Positions 29,706-40,011 of a stretch of DNA of 64,000 nucleotides are shown piece after piece; the stretch's first letter is position 1; the number at the start of each line of letters is the position of its first letter. Source of the stretch: Streptococcus devriesei DSM 19639 (GTDB lineage Bacteria > Bacillota > Bacilli > Lactobacillales > Streptococcaceae); assembly GCF_000423725.1 (NCBI RefSeq), contig NZ_AUIN01000014.1, positions 62,001 through 126,000 on the forward strand. Direction: 5' to 3'. The position numbers and the translations under genes were made by a program. The notes under the pieces are model-generated. The model had not been told where the DNA came from, did no database searches, and saw only the letters and a list, made by a program, of their open reading frames with translations.

Positions 29706-31401
29706 GTGGAAAAAATACAGCTTAAAAATCCGAGATCAGGATCAGAATTACTGCTTGATACCTTGGAAAGTTTAGAAATCACAACCATTTTTGGGTATCC
29801 CGGCGGTGCTGTCTTACCGCTCTATGATGCGATCTATAAAAATGATACGATCCGCCATATTTTAGCCCGTCATGAGCAGGGAGCAGTGCACGAAGCGGAA
29901 GGATTTGCCAAATCTACCGGAAAACTTGGTGTCGCTGTGGTGACAAGCGGTCCCGGTGCAACAAATGCTATCACCGGTATTGCTGACGCCATGAGTGACA
30001 GTGTGCCTATATTGGTCTTCACTGGTCAGGTTGCAACCCCCGGTATTGGTAAGGATGCCTTTCAGGAGGCTGATATTATTGGTGTTACGATGCCTATCAC
30101 CAAGTACAATTATCAAGTCCGCGATGCAGCAGATATTCCGCGTATTGTAACAGAGGCTGTTCATATTGCAACGACCGGTCGTCCCGGTCCGGTTGTCATT
30201 GACCTGCCTAAAGATGTTTCTGAGAAAATGGTCAATTTTTATTACAAGACCGATCTTAACGTCCCCGGCTATCAGCCGACCGTTGAGCCCAATAATTTGC
30301 AGGTCAGAAAAATTTTGTCCCAGCTTAAAAAGGCGAAAAGACCGTTGATTTTAGCAGGCGGAGGCGTTAATTATTCGGGAGCTTCTGCGGAATTAGTTGC
30401 CTTTGCCGAGCGCTATAATATCCCTGTTGTATCGACGCTTTTGAGTTTGGGAGTAATGCCGATTGAACACCCTCTGTCTCTGGGTATGGGGGGCATGCAC
30501 GGGTCTTACGCGTCTAATATGGCGCTGACAGAGTGCGATTTCCTGCTTAATTTTGGTTCGCGCTTTGCCGATCGGCTGACAGGCAATCCTAAAACCTTTG
30601 CTAAAAAGGCAGTGGTTGCCCATGTGGATATTGACCCTGCTGAAATTGGGAAGGTTGTCAAGACTGCTATTCCGGTTGTCGGAGATGCCAAACAGACTTT
30701 GAAACAGCTCTTGGAAGCAGATAAAGTTTCCACAAGACATCGGGAGTGGACAGACAAGGTCTTGCAAAACAAGGCCAAGGCTCCTTTTAGCTATAAGTTT
30801 GATGAAGACATTATCAAACCGCAGCATGCGATTGAAACGATTGGCAAGCTGACTAAAGGAGAGGCGATTGTTATCACAGATGTCGGACAGCATCAGATGT
30901 GGGCGGCTCAGTTTTATCCTTATAAAAATGAACGTCAGATTATCACATCAGGAGGGCTCGGAACAATGGGCTTTGGTATTCCTGCAGCCGTTGGTGCCAA
31001 GTTGGCAAATCCTGACAAAGAAGTTGTCCTGTTTGTAGGTGACGGCGGTTTTCAAATGACCAATCAGGAACTGGCTATTTTGAATGGTTATGGTGTTCCA
31101 ATCAAGGTCGTTTTGATCAACAACCATTCGCTGGGCATGGTTCGCCAGTGGCAGGAGTCCTTCTATGATGAGCGCCGGAGTGAGTCAACTTTTGATGATG
31201 AGCCTAATTTCCAGCTTTTGGCTGAATCTTACGGTATCAGTCATTATAAGTTTTCTGATCCTATGACTTTGGAAAAAGATCTGGAAGTTATTTTGGAAAA
31301 CAAGCCGATGCTGATAGAAGTTAATATTTCCAATCGTGAACATGTTTATCCAATGGTACCGTCAGGTAAGAGCAATGCGGAAATGTTGGGGGTGACTTTT
31401 A

Positions 31402-31409
<8 letters not shown>
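29706..31409 (+). CDS. ilvB: Acetolactate synthase, large subunit
   Basis: The 567-residue catalytic subunit that condenses pyruvate (or pyruvate and 2-ketobutyrate) with thiamine diphosphate in valine, leucine and isoleucine synthesis. The catalytic Glu is in LARHEQGAVHEAEGFA, and the TPP/Mg motif is GDGGFQMTNQELAILNGYGV ending near NNHSLGMVRQW. The start is GTG with a strong AAAGGAGG upstream. It overlaps ilvN by eight bases, so both subunits are made together. A CodY box and promoter precede it. Confidence 0.97.
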
Positions 31410-32966
<1,557 letters not shown>

Positions 32967-33017
32967 TAGAATTGCTGAAGAAAAAGTCTATTTTCTCAAA
33001 AAGTAATATTTTGTTAT

Positions 33018-33152
33018 GATACTTTCCTTAGGTAGCACGGACGATAGCGACTTCCTTCGGAATTCCATATCTAGATTTTGAGCCTAGGTCTCAAAATCTC
33101 CGAGAGGCAGAAACTCAATGTTTCTGCCTCTTTTGCTACATCGGAAAGTATC
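33018..33152 (+). ncRNA. Structured intergenic element between ilvC and ilvA
   Basis: An outer helix GATACTTTCC/GGAAAGTATC (33018-33027 with 33143-33152) continues in GTAGC/GCTAC and encloses three hairpins: TTCC-TTC-GGAA, then AGATTTTGAG/CTCAAAATCT, perfect over ten pairs, and GAGGCAGAAAC/GTTTCTGCCTC, perfect over eleven. The three-hairpin plan and the TTTTGAG/CTCAAAA arm recall the 3' domain of elements A and B, but the shared unpaired blocks of those are missing. It may be a processed 3' end of ilvC mRNA or a small RNA. Confidence 0.5.
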
Positions 33153-33260
33153 GGGTTAGGTTTTGATCGTTTCTATATCATTTTACAAAATGGGAAAGCA
33201 ATACTATTCTATGCTGAAATTTTAGAGAGAATTTAGTTTTGAGAATTTGTCTACAACCTG

Positions 33261-33289
33261 AAATACCGGATTTTTTCCGGTATTTTTTA
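33261..33289 (+). terminator. Terminator after ilvC
   Basis: AAATACCGGA and TCCGGTATTT form a ten-base-pair stem with a five-T loop, then TTTTA. The stretch 33153-33260 before it shows nothing recognisable. Confidence 0.85.
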
Positions 33290-33376
33290 GTTTTAAACGA
33301 TGGCTTTTCAGAGCTGCCATAGATTGAGGCTTGTCTGCCTCGCAAGCTCTGTCTATCATTTTGTGACTTTTTTTGT

Positions 33377-33382
33377 TATAAT
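33377..33382 (+). promoter_or_regulatory. Extended -10 promoter of ilvA
   Basis: TATAAT preceded by TGT, an extended -10, 34 bases before the ilvA ATG. The -35 position has only TATCAT. Confidence 0.65.
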
Positions 33383-33416
33383 GAATAGACTGAATATTTT
33401 GAAAAAGAGGAGAATT

Positions 33417-34667
33417 ATGATTTCAGCTAGAGACGTGGTTGCGGCCCACGATGTGTTAAAAGATGTCGTTGTCCGTACACCGCTTGAATTTGACCGTTAT
33501 TTGTCTGAAAAGTACCAAGCGACTGTTTATTTAAAACGTGAAAATATGCAAAAGGTGCGTTCCTTTAAACTGCGCGGGGCTTATTATGCCATTTCACAGC
33601 TGTCTGATGAGGAGAAGAAAAGCGGTGTTGTCTGTGCTTCCGCAGGTAATCACGCGCAGGGTGTTGCTTATACTTGTCATGAAATGAAAATTCCTGCAAC
33701 TATTTTCATGCCTGTAACAACTCCTCACCAAAAAATCAACCAAGTACGATTTTTCGGCGGCTCCTTTGTTGATATCAAATTGGTGGGAGATACCTTTGAT
33801 GCCTCAGCTCAGGCTGCCCAGGACTATACTAAGTCCGAAGGAATGACCTTCATTGATCCTTTTGATGATGAAAACGTTCAGGCCGGACAAGGAACTGTTG
33901 CTTATGAGATCTACGAACAAGCTCAGGAAGATGGTCTGAGTTTTGATGCTATTTTGGTACCGGTTGGCGGCGGCGGTTTGATTTCAGGAATTGCTGCTTA
34001 CATCAAAGATGTCGCACCGGAAATTGAAGTAGTCGGCGTTGAGGCTATGGGAGCACGCAGCATGAGAGCTGCTTTTGATAAGGGCCATCCGGTTAAATTG
34101 GAACACATTGATAAATTTGCTGATGGCATTGCAGTGCAAAAAGTCGGGCGTTCAACCTATGAGGTGGCCAGAAAATATGTTGACAGACTAATTGGTGTTG
34201 ATGAAGGCCTGATTTCTGAAACCTTGATTGATATGTATTCTAAACAAGGCATCATCGCTGAACCGGCAGGCGCAGCCTCCATTGCAGCGCTGGAAGTCAT
34301 GAAAGAAGATATCAAAGGCAAGACAGTTGTCTGTGTAATTTCCGGCGGTAATAATGATATTAACCGTATGCAGGAAATGGAAGAGCGTGCCTTGATCTAT
34401 GATGGCGTTAAACATTATTTTGTTGTTAATTTTCCACAGCGTCCGGGAGCCTTGCGTGAATTTGTTAATAACATTTTAGGGCCTGATGATGACATCACAC
34501 GTTTTGAGTACATCAAACGTGCCAATAAAGGAACAGGTCCTGTTCTGATCGGCATTACTTTGGCTGATAAGAATGACTATCAGGCGCTGATTGATCGCCT
34601 GAGTGCTTTTGATCCAAGCTATATCAACCTTCATGGAAATGAAAGTCTCTATAATATGCTGGTTTAG
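33417..34667 (+). CDS. ilvA: Threonine ammonia-lyase (threonine deaminase)
   Basis: A 416-residue PLP enzyme converting threonine to 2-ketobutyrate, the entry to isoleucine synthesis. The PLP Lys is in KVRSFKLRGAYYA, the phosphate loop is VPVGGGGLISGIAAYI, and the C-terminal part holds one ACT-like regulatory domain (HYFVVNFPQRPGALREFVNN), the short form common in Firmicutes. The ATG at 33417 follows GAGGAG; the longer upstream frame lacks a ribosome site and precedes the promoter. It is expressed apart from ilvBNC. Confidence 0.95.
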   Translation: MISARDVVAAHDVLKDVVVRTPLEFDRYLSEKYQATVYLKRENMQKVRSFKLRGAYYAISQLSDEEKKSGVVCASAGNHAQGVAYTCHEMKIPATIFMPVTTPHQKINQVRFFGGSFVDIKLVGDTFDASAQAAQDYTKSEGMTFIDPFDDENVQAGQGTVAYEIYEQAQEDGLSFDAILVPVGGGGLISGIAAYIKDVAPEIEVVGVEAMGARSMRAAFDKGHPVKLEHIDKFADGIAVQKVGRSTYEVARKYVDRLIGVDEGLISETLIDMYSKQGIIAEPAGAASIAALEVMKEDIKGKTVVCVISGGNNDINRMQEMEERALIYDGVKHYFVVNFPQRPGALREFVNNILGPDDDITRFEYIKRANKGTGPVLIGITLADKNDYQALIDRLSAFDPSYINLHGNESLYNMLV

Positions 34668-34673
34668 TTTTTC

Positions 34674-34702
34674 TTGTCAAGCACCAAAGAATAGTTTATA
34701 AT
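34674..34702 (+). promoter_or_regulatory. Promoter of the SPFH gene
   Basis: TTGTCA and TATAAT are 17 bases apart, 28 bases before the ATG. Confidence 0.8.
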
Positions 34703-34730
34703 AAGTGAAACACAGAAATAGGAGATTGTT

Positions 34731-35618
34731 ATGATCATTTTTATCTTTCTTTGCCTTGTATTGTTATTTTGCATTATTTTAATTGCCAGCGGTCTGTATG
34801 TTGTCCGTCAGCAGACAGTTGCTATTATTGAACGTTTTGGGCGCTACCAAGTAACAGCCAGCAGCGGGATTCATATCCGTCTGCCCTTTGGTGTTGACAA
34901 GATTGCTGCGCGTGTTCAGCTGCGTTTGCTGCAGACTGAAATTATCGTTGAGACCAAAACCAAGGATAATGTCTTTGTTACCCTTAATATTGCGACGCAA
35001 TACCGTGTCAATGAACAAAATGTAACAGATGCTTACTATAAACTGATGCGTCCGGAAGCACAAATTAAATCTTATATTGAAGATGCCCTGCGTTCATCTG
35101 TTCCCAAGCTGACCTTGGATGAACTCTTTGAGAAAAAAGATGAAATTGCTCTTGAAGTTCAGCATCAAGTGGCAGAAGAAATGTCAACTTACGGCTACAT
35201 TATCGTTAAGACCTTGATTACCAAGGTTGAACCGGATGCTGAAGTTAAGCAGTCAATGAATGAAATCAATGCGGCTCAGCGTAAACGGGTAGCCGCTCAG
35301 GAATTAGCAGAAGCTGATAAGATTAAGATCGTTACGGCAGCCTCTGCAGAAGCAGAGAAAGACCGTTTACATGGTGTCGGTATTGCCCAACAGCGTAAGG
35401 CGATTGTTGATGGTTTGGCTGAGTCTATCGCTGAGCTTAAACAAGCTAACGTTGGAATGACAGAAGAACAAATCATGTCTATTCTCTTGACCAACCAATA
35501 TCTCGATACTTTGAATCAGTTCGCTGCAGGCGGCAATCAAACCCTCTTTTTGCCTAATAATCCGGAGGGTGTCGAAGATATGCGGACCCAGATTTTGTCA
35601 GCTTTAAAAGCGCAATAA
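34731..35618 (+). CDS. SPFH/band 7 domain membrane protein
   Basis: A 295-residue protein with one N-terminal membrane helix (about residues 2-23) and an SPFH domain (VVRQQTVAIIERFGRYQVTA onward), followed by an Ala/Glu-rich coiled coil. Such proteins form large rings or scaffolds in membrane microdomains and often modulate proteases or lipid order. It resembles the HflC/stomatin branch; there is no NfeD gene next to it. TAGGAG precedes the ATG. It is monocistronic with its own promoter and terminator. Confidence 0.9.
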   Translation: MIIFIFLCLVLLFCIILIASGLYVVRQQTVAIIERFGRYQVTASSGIHIRLPFGVDKIAARVQLRLLQTEIIVETKTKDNVFVTLNIATQYRVNEQNVTDAYYKLMRPEAQIKSYIEDALRSSVPKLTLDELFEKKDEIALEVQHQVAEEMSTYGYIIVKTLITKVEPDAEVKQSMNEINAAQRKRVAAQELAEADKIKIVTAASAEAEKDRLHGVGIAQQRKAIVDGLAESIAELKQANVGMTEEQIMSILLTNQYLDTLNQFAAGGNQTLFLPNNPEGVEDMRTQILSALKAQ

Positions 35619-35644
35619 AATCATCATGATGTGATAAAGAACAT

Positions 35645-35709
35645 AAAAAGAGAGCAGCTCAAACCGTTTTCTAAGGGAAAATGACTTGGGCTTTGCTCTC
35701 TTTTTGTTT
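35645..35709. terminator. Terminator between the SPFH gene and tetR
   Basis: AAAAAGAGAGCA (35645-35656) pairs with TGCTCTCTTTTT (35694-35705), with an inner stretch around the loop. It serves two convergent genes. Confidence 0.82.
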
Positions 35710-35741
35710 ATGCAAAAAGGCCGGCTGCTTAATCAGTTTTT

Positions 35742-36386
35742 TTAGGAGTCTTTGTGCGGCAGAGTCAAGAGTGCCAGAATTTGTTTTTCGATGAGAGCCA
35801 AATCCTCTTTTTCAGCTGAGCTGGGAATGTTGAGAATAAAACGCTGGGCAAAGTAAGCAAAGAGCGGACCGATATTAATTCGAGCAACCTCCAAAGGACT
35901 GAGATCACTGAGCTGAGGGTTGTTTTCTTTTAAAATCTGCCAATAGTCCGCAAAATCTGTGGTAACAGCAGATTCAATATTTGCCAGCAGTGCCTGCCGC
36001 AGTTCAGCGTTGACCAGACACTCTTGGATAAGAATTTTAATCAGCTCTGCATTTTGTACCAAAAATTGGAAACGATCCTGAACGATAAAGTGAACGGCCT
36101 CTTCCAAATTAGTATGAGCTTTTAATTGAGGAAGAAAGGCTTTTTTTAATTCAGGAATCATGGGCTGCATGATTTCTGTCAGGAGGTCGCTTTTGGTTTT
36201 AAAATATTTAAAAATAGTTGCCTGACTGATGCCGGCCCTGTTGGCAATTTGAGCGGTAGACGTACCATTGTAGCCTTTTTGAGAGAAAAGCTCGATAGCA
36301 GCGGCCAGCGTTTTCTTTTTGCCGGCCGGCATTTGATGATGTTCCAGCCAGTCACGGTAGTTGCCTAAAATATTATTTTTGTCCAT
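35742..36386 (-). CDS. TetR/AcrR family regulator
   Basis: A 214-residue TetR-family repressor. The helix-turn-helix is IANRAGISQATIFKYFKTKS at about residues 42-61, followed by a ligand-binding helical domain with no recognisable ligand signature. It is the third gene of an operon after an ABC ATPase and an ABC-2 permease (19-base gap). Two palindromes around the operon promoter are the natural binding sites, so it probably represses the exporter and itself until a toxic compound binds. Confidence 0.9.
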   Translation of the reverse strand: MDKNNILGNYRDWLEHHQMPAGKKKTLAAAIELFSQKGYNGTSTAQIANRAGISQATIFKYFKTKSDLLTEIMQPMIPELKKAFLPQLKAHTNLEEAVHFIVQDRFQFLVQNAELIKILIQECLVNAELRQALLANIESAVTTDFADYWQILKENNPQLSDLSPLEVARINIGPLFAYFAQRFILNIPSSAEKEDLALIEKQILALLTLPHKDS

Positions 36387-36405
36387 AATTACCTCTTTAT
36401 CTTAA

Positions 36406-37560
36406 TTATACCTTGCGGTAACGCTTAAGTCCAATAATGTTTAAAATTGTAAGGACAAGCAGGAAAAGAAAGAGAATGAACAAATCGTCTTTAAGGCTCA
36501 ACAAATTGGTGCCGTGCAGAATAACTTTTGACAGAGCATGTCCGGCATAGTACAGAGGGAAAATTTTTCCGGCAGATTGCACCCAATCTGCCATGGTATC
36601 CAAAGGAATAATTCCTGAAAAGAACAGCTGGGGCACAATGATCAAGGGAATAAACTGCATCATTTGAAATTCTGAGCCGGCAAGTGTTGACAGCAAAATA
36701 CCAAAGGATAAAGCGACGAGTGCAAAAAGAATATTAATCAGAATGACATCAATCATACTGCCGACTACCTGAAGGTCTAAAAGCCAGATGGTTGACAGAA
36801 CAATAACCGTTGTTTGGATAGCGGCGACAAGGCCGTAAGACAGCATATAGCCAAAGACGATGTCAGAGCGTTTAACAGGCGTTGCAAGGAGTCTGTCCAG
36901 AGTTCCAGAGGTTCTTTCTTTAAGAAGAGCCATACCCGAGATGAGAAAGACAAAGAAGAAGACGAAAAAGCCCATAAGAATTGGTATCATTTTAGTAAAG
37001 AAAGTTGTATCTTTGTCTCCGTAAATATAGTTTTCCGACAGTTTTACCTTGCTCTGCAAGCTGTCTGCGGGCTTTATTTGCTGAGGCTGAGTTTGAGGAA
37101 CTTGTCTATTGCCAGCCTGCGCTTGTTTTGCAGCTGTTTTTTGTGCTTTCTTTAGCTGTTTGATCAAATCCTGAATCTGTCCTTGTTTTAGAGTGCTTTT
37201 TAGGGTCTGCCGTGTCAGACTGGTTTTGCTGGGATCCGTATTGGCATAGGCAATTTCGTAATGTTCCTTGTCTTTATAAACAAGAAGGGCATCTGCTTTT
37301 TCATCTTTTAATGCTTTGAGGGCAGTGCTTTTGTCATCATAAGCTTTAAGGCTGATATGGTCAAGTTTATCCAATGAAGCAGAGAGTTCTTGCGGGACAT
37401 CAACCGCAGCGAATGTGACCTTGGTTTCAGTGCTGACAGAAAAGGCTACATTCATAAGCCACATAACGAGGATTGGTGCTAAAAACAGCAGTGCCAGCGA
37501 GCGCTTATCACGCAGCAGTTCAGTTAAAACTTTTTTTGAAATGGCTAAAATTCTCATCAT
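36406..37560 (-). CDS. ABC-2 type exporter permease
   Basis: A 384-residue membrane subunit of an ABC-2 exporter. One N-terminal helix (about 20-40) is followed by a large external domain with a Gln/Ala-rich middle (KKAQKTAAKQAQAGNRQVPQ), then five C-terminal helices starting near PILMGFFVFFFVFLISGMAL, with the conserved LLKERTSGTLDRLLATPVKR loop. This is the YhgE/DrrB-like drug exporter layout. Its start overlaps the ATPase stop by four bases. The substrate is unknown; antimicrobial or lipid export is usual for this group. Confidence 0.9.
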   Translation of the reverse strand: MMRILAISKKVLTELLRDKRSLALLFLAPILVMWLMNVAFSVSTETKVTFAAVDVPQELSASLDKLDHISLKAYDDKSTALKALKDEKADALLVYKDKEHYEIAYANTDPSKTSLTRQTLKSTLKQGQIQDLIKQLKKAQKTAAKQAQAGNRQVPQTQPQQIKPADSLQSKVKLSENYIYGDKDTTFFTKMIPILMGFFVFFFVFLISGMALLKERTSGTLDRLLATPVKRSDIVFGYMLSYGLVAAIQTTVIVLSTIWLLDLQVVGSMIDVILINILFALVALSFGILLSTLAGSEFQMMQFIPLIIVPQLFFSGIIPLDTMADWVQSAGKIFPLYYAGHALSKVILHGTNLLSLKDDLFILFLFLLVLTILNIIGLKRYRKV

Positions 37561-38276
37561 AATTCTCCTTCTGCTTTTAAGAAAACCTCTTCAATGGAAT
37601 GAACACCATAGGCTGACTTCAGATTTTCCGGACTGTCAAAGGCCATCATTTTGCCATCAAGCAATAAACCAACCTTATCTGTCAGTTCAGCTTCACTCAT
37701 CACGTGTGTAGTCACTAAAATCCCCACACCGTCTTGTTTTAATTGGCGCAGTTCCTGCCAGACTTTGCGGCGCAGAGCGGGGTCAATTCCAACAGTGGGT
37801 TCGTCCAGAATCAAAAGCCGCGGATTTCCCAGCAGAGCAATGGCTAAAGACAAACGGCGTTTCATACCTCCGGAATAACCTGAAACAGCTTTGTTCAGAT
37901 GCTCAGATAAGTCAACAACCTGACAGGCATGGTCAATGGCTTTTGGAATATCACGTCTAGACAGCCCCTTCATTTGGGCGAAGAATTCCATGTTTTCTAA
38001 ACCGGAGAGTGATTCATAAAGGGCATCGGACTGAGCCATATAGCCGATTTCCCCAAGAATATGGCGGTTGGGCATGCGATGGCTGAGAACGAGAGCATCT
38101 CCACTGTCAGCTTTTTCCATGCCCAGCATGGTTTTAATCATAGTTGATTTCCCCGCTCCGGACGGGCCGATCAAACCGACAATTTCACCTGAATTTAATT
38201 CAAAACTGACTTTATTGAGAACAACCTGCTTGCCGAAGTTTTTCCTCAAGGCCTGCAAATTTAGTAATTTTTCCAT
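37557..38276 (-). CDS. ABC exporter ATP-binding protein
   Basis: A 240-residue ATPase for the ABC-2 exporter. Walker A is GLIGPSGAGKSTMIK, the signature is SGYSGGMKRRLSLA, Walker B is LLILDEPTVGIDP, and the H-loop is VTTHVMSEAE. The start at 38276 (MEKLLNLQALRK) is preferred because GGAGG lies just before it; an ATG four codons upstream overlaps that ribosome site. It is the first gene of the operon and is preceded by a consensus promoter with palindromes. Confidence 0.93.
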   Translation of the reverse strand: MEKLLNLQALRKNFGKQVVLNKVSFELNSGEIVGLIGPSGAGKSTMIKTMLGMEKADSGDALVLSHRMPNRHILGEIGYMAQSDALYESLSGLENMEFFAQMKGLSRRDIPKAIDHACQVVDLSEHLNKAVSGYSGGMKRRLSLAIALLGNPRLLILDEPTVGIDPALRRKVWQELRQLKQDGVGILVTTHVMSEAELTDKVGLLLDGKMMAFDSPENLKSAYGVHSIEEVFLKAEGEL

Positions 38277-38294
38277 AGCATCCTCCATAAGATG

Positions 38295-38314
38295 GTTAGT
38301 GATTAATCACTAAC
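38295..38314. promoter_or_regulatory. Perfect palindrome, candidate TetR operator
   Basis: GTTAGTGATTAATCACTAAC is a perfect 20-base palindrome in the leader between the promoter and the ABC ATPase gene. Size and symmetry suit a TetR-family dimer site. Confidence 0.72.
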
Positions 38315-38328
38315 TTTTTACGACAACT

Positions 38329-38357
38329 ATTATAGTGAGTGCTTGCTCACTTGTCAA
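38329..38357 (-). promoter_or_regulatory. Promoter of the ABC-tetR operon
   Basis: On the minus strand, TTGACA (38357-38352) and TATAAT (38334-38329) are 17 bases apart: a full consensus promoter, which fits a system held off by a repressor. Confidence 0.92.
38334..38351. promoter_or_regulatory. Inverted repeat in the promoter spacer
   Basis: AGTGAG and CTCACT arms with a six-base centre fill the spacer between -35 and -10. The arms share AGTGA/TCACT with the palindrome at 38295, so both may bind the same TetR protein. Confidence 0.6.
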
Positions 38358-38517
38358 GAAAAAGATTTTTTTCATAAAATTTACGGCAAATAAATAAGGA
38401 AGAGGGAAAATTAATGTCATTGACAGACCGATTTTCCCTGTTTCCTTATGCCAGAGTATGATGAATGATTTGTGAATTTAAGGCTGTTCTTGAAACTTTG
38501 TCGAGTTTTAAGAACAG

Positions 38518-39126
38518 CTATGATTGATGAGATCGGCTGACTGTGTGCCCTTCAATCCATCTGGGCAGGCAGCTGATATGGAAACTGTTGCCGATGAGCA
38601 AACTAATAAAATTTAAGCTAATATCTCCTAAATCCAAAACGCCAAGATGAAAAACATACTGGCAGCTTTCTAAAAGAATCAGTCCCAGCAAAGATAAACT
38701 GAGATTAGCTTTTGACGGCGGGTACAAAAATCCTATGGGAATAAACATCAGTAAGTTCATCGCAGGAACGAATCTGCTGCCGTTGGCTATATCATGGATA
38801 AAAGAGAGAGGGTCGAGCACCAGCCCTTGGTGGCCTATATTTTTTAAGAGGATAGCATAAACAAGCAGAAGGCTGTATATGAGGTAGGAGATAATGATAC
38901 TGGTGCTTTTAATTTGCTGGGTGCAGCAGAATTTGAGCAGGACAAAGGTAAAATAGGACAAGATAAGAGTAATGATGACATTTAAAAATAAGGCAAAGTC
39001 CAGACCGTAATTTGAAATATAATGGGCATAGACTCTGAGAAAGGTGTCATAAAACCATTTTGCGGCAATAAAAGAGGTAAAAAAGAGCAGGATATTGGCA
39101 GCAGAATGATGTTGTTTGGTTACCAT
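38518..39126 (-). CDS. VanZ-like family membrane protein
   Basis: A 202-residue membrane protein with about five helices. The stretch NLLMFIPIGFLYPP and the early helices match the VanZ-like family, some members of which lower teicoplanin sensitivity; most have no known role. GGAGGA lies before the ATG. It stands alone. Downstream, GCTGTTCTT and AAGAACAGC form a stem (38483-38518) at the stop codon, but no T-run follows on this strand, so it is a weak terminator at best. Another stem, GGGAAAAT/ATTTTCCC, lies at 38404-38438. Confidence 0.78.
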   Translation of the reverse strand: MVTKQHHSAANILLFFTSFIAAKWFYDTFLRVYAHYISNYGLDFALFLNVIITLILSYFTFVLLKFCCTQQIKSTSIIISYLIYSLLLVYAILLKNIGHQGLVLDPLSFIHDIANGSRFVPAMNLLMFIPIGFLYPPSKANLSLSLLGLILLESCQYVFHLGVLDLGDISLNFISLLIGNSFHISCLPRWIEGHTVSRSHQS

Positions 39127-39270
39127 AGCTGTGTCCTCCTTTACGTTTTCATCAAGTATAGCGGAGAAAACTTATAGTTTCTTTAAGGCAAAAAATAACG
39201 AGCCTGGAACACACTTCCGGACCCGTTTGGTGTCTAGTAAAATCAGCTAATAAGAAATTTATATCCTTCC

Positions 39271-40011
39271 CTATTTCAAAAAACGCTGTAAGAAAATCTT
39301 AGTTCTTTCTTCCTTAGGGTTTTCAAAGATTTGCTGAGGAGTGCCGCTTTCGGCAATAACTCCTTGGTCCATAAAGATCACGCGGTCTGATACATCGCGG
39401 GCAAAGTCCATTTCATGCGTAACAATCAGCATGGTGAGCCCTGACTGAGCCAGATCTTTAATTGTTTTTAAGACCTCTCCGACCATTTCAGGGTCAAGAG
39501 CGGAGGTCGGCTCATCAAAAAGAATGGCTTCAGGGTTGACAGACAAGGCACGGGCAATAGCGACACGCTGCTTTTGGCCGCCGGAGAGCTGACTGGGTTT
39601 TGCTTTCCAGTACTGCTCAGTCATTCCGACCTTGTTGAGGTTTTCCTTGGCGATTTTTTCAGCCTCGGCATGCGGCCGCTTGAGAACGGTGGTTTGAGCG
39701 ACAATGGCATTTTCCAAAACATTGAGGTTGTTGAACAAATTGAAAGATTGAAAGACCATACCTAGATTTTCACGGTATTTTGTCAGGTCATACCCCTTTT
39801 CGAGGACGTTTTGGCCGCGGTAGAGAATTTCACCGCCGCTGGGCTCTTCAAGCAGGTTGATCGAGCGCAGCAAAGTGGATTTACCGGAACCCGAGGAACC
39901 GATGATTGAGATGACCTCTCCCTTGTTGACAGTCAGAGAAATATCCTTGAGGACCTCGTTTTTGCCGAAGGATTTTTTTAAATGTTTGATTTCTAAAATA
40001 GTATCGGTCAT
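39271..40011 (-). CDS. glnQ: Polar amino acid ABC transporter ATP-binding protein
   Basis: A 246-residue ATPase of the glutamine/polar amino acid importer family. Walker A is [16 protein letters not shown], the signature is [15 protein letters not shown], Walker B is [14 protein letters not shown], and the H-loop is [13 protein letters not shown]. The start codon overlaps the stop of the upstream fused binding-permease gene by one base (TAATG), so the two are coupled. Together they form a complete importer. Glutamine is the family default, but glutamate, asparagine or cystine cannot be excluded. Confidence 0.92.
   Translation of the reverse strand: MTDTILEIKHLKKSFGKNEVLKDISLTVNKGEVISIIGSSGSGKSTLLRSINLLEEPSGGEILYRGQNVLEKGYDLTKYRENLGMVFQSFNLFNNLNVLENAIVAQTTVLKRPHAEAEKIAKENLNKVGMTEQYWKAKPSQLSGGQKQRVAIARALSVNPEAILFDEPTSALDPEMVGEVLKTIKDLAQSGLTMLIVTHEMDFARDVSDRVIFMDQGVIAESGTPQQIFENPKEERTKIFLQRFLK

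Noticed and set aside
33018..33152. Reading the ilvC-ilvA element as a terminator or T-box
   Set aside because: No T-run follows the stems, no T-box sequence is present, and a clear terminator lies further downstream.
38483..38518. Terminator for the VanZ-like gene
   Set aside because: The stem is good but no U-run follows in the direction of transcription, so it is only mentioned with the gene.
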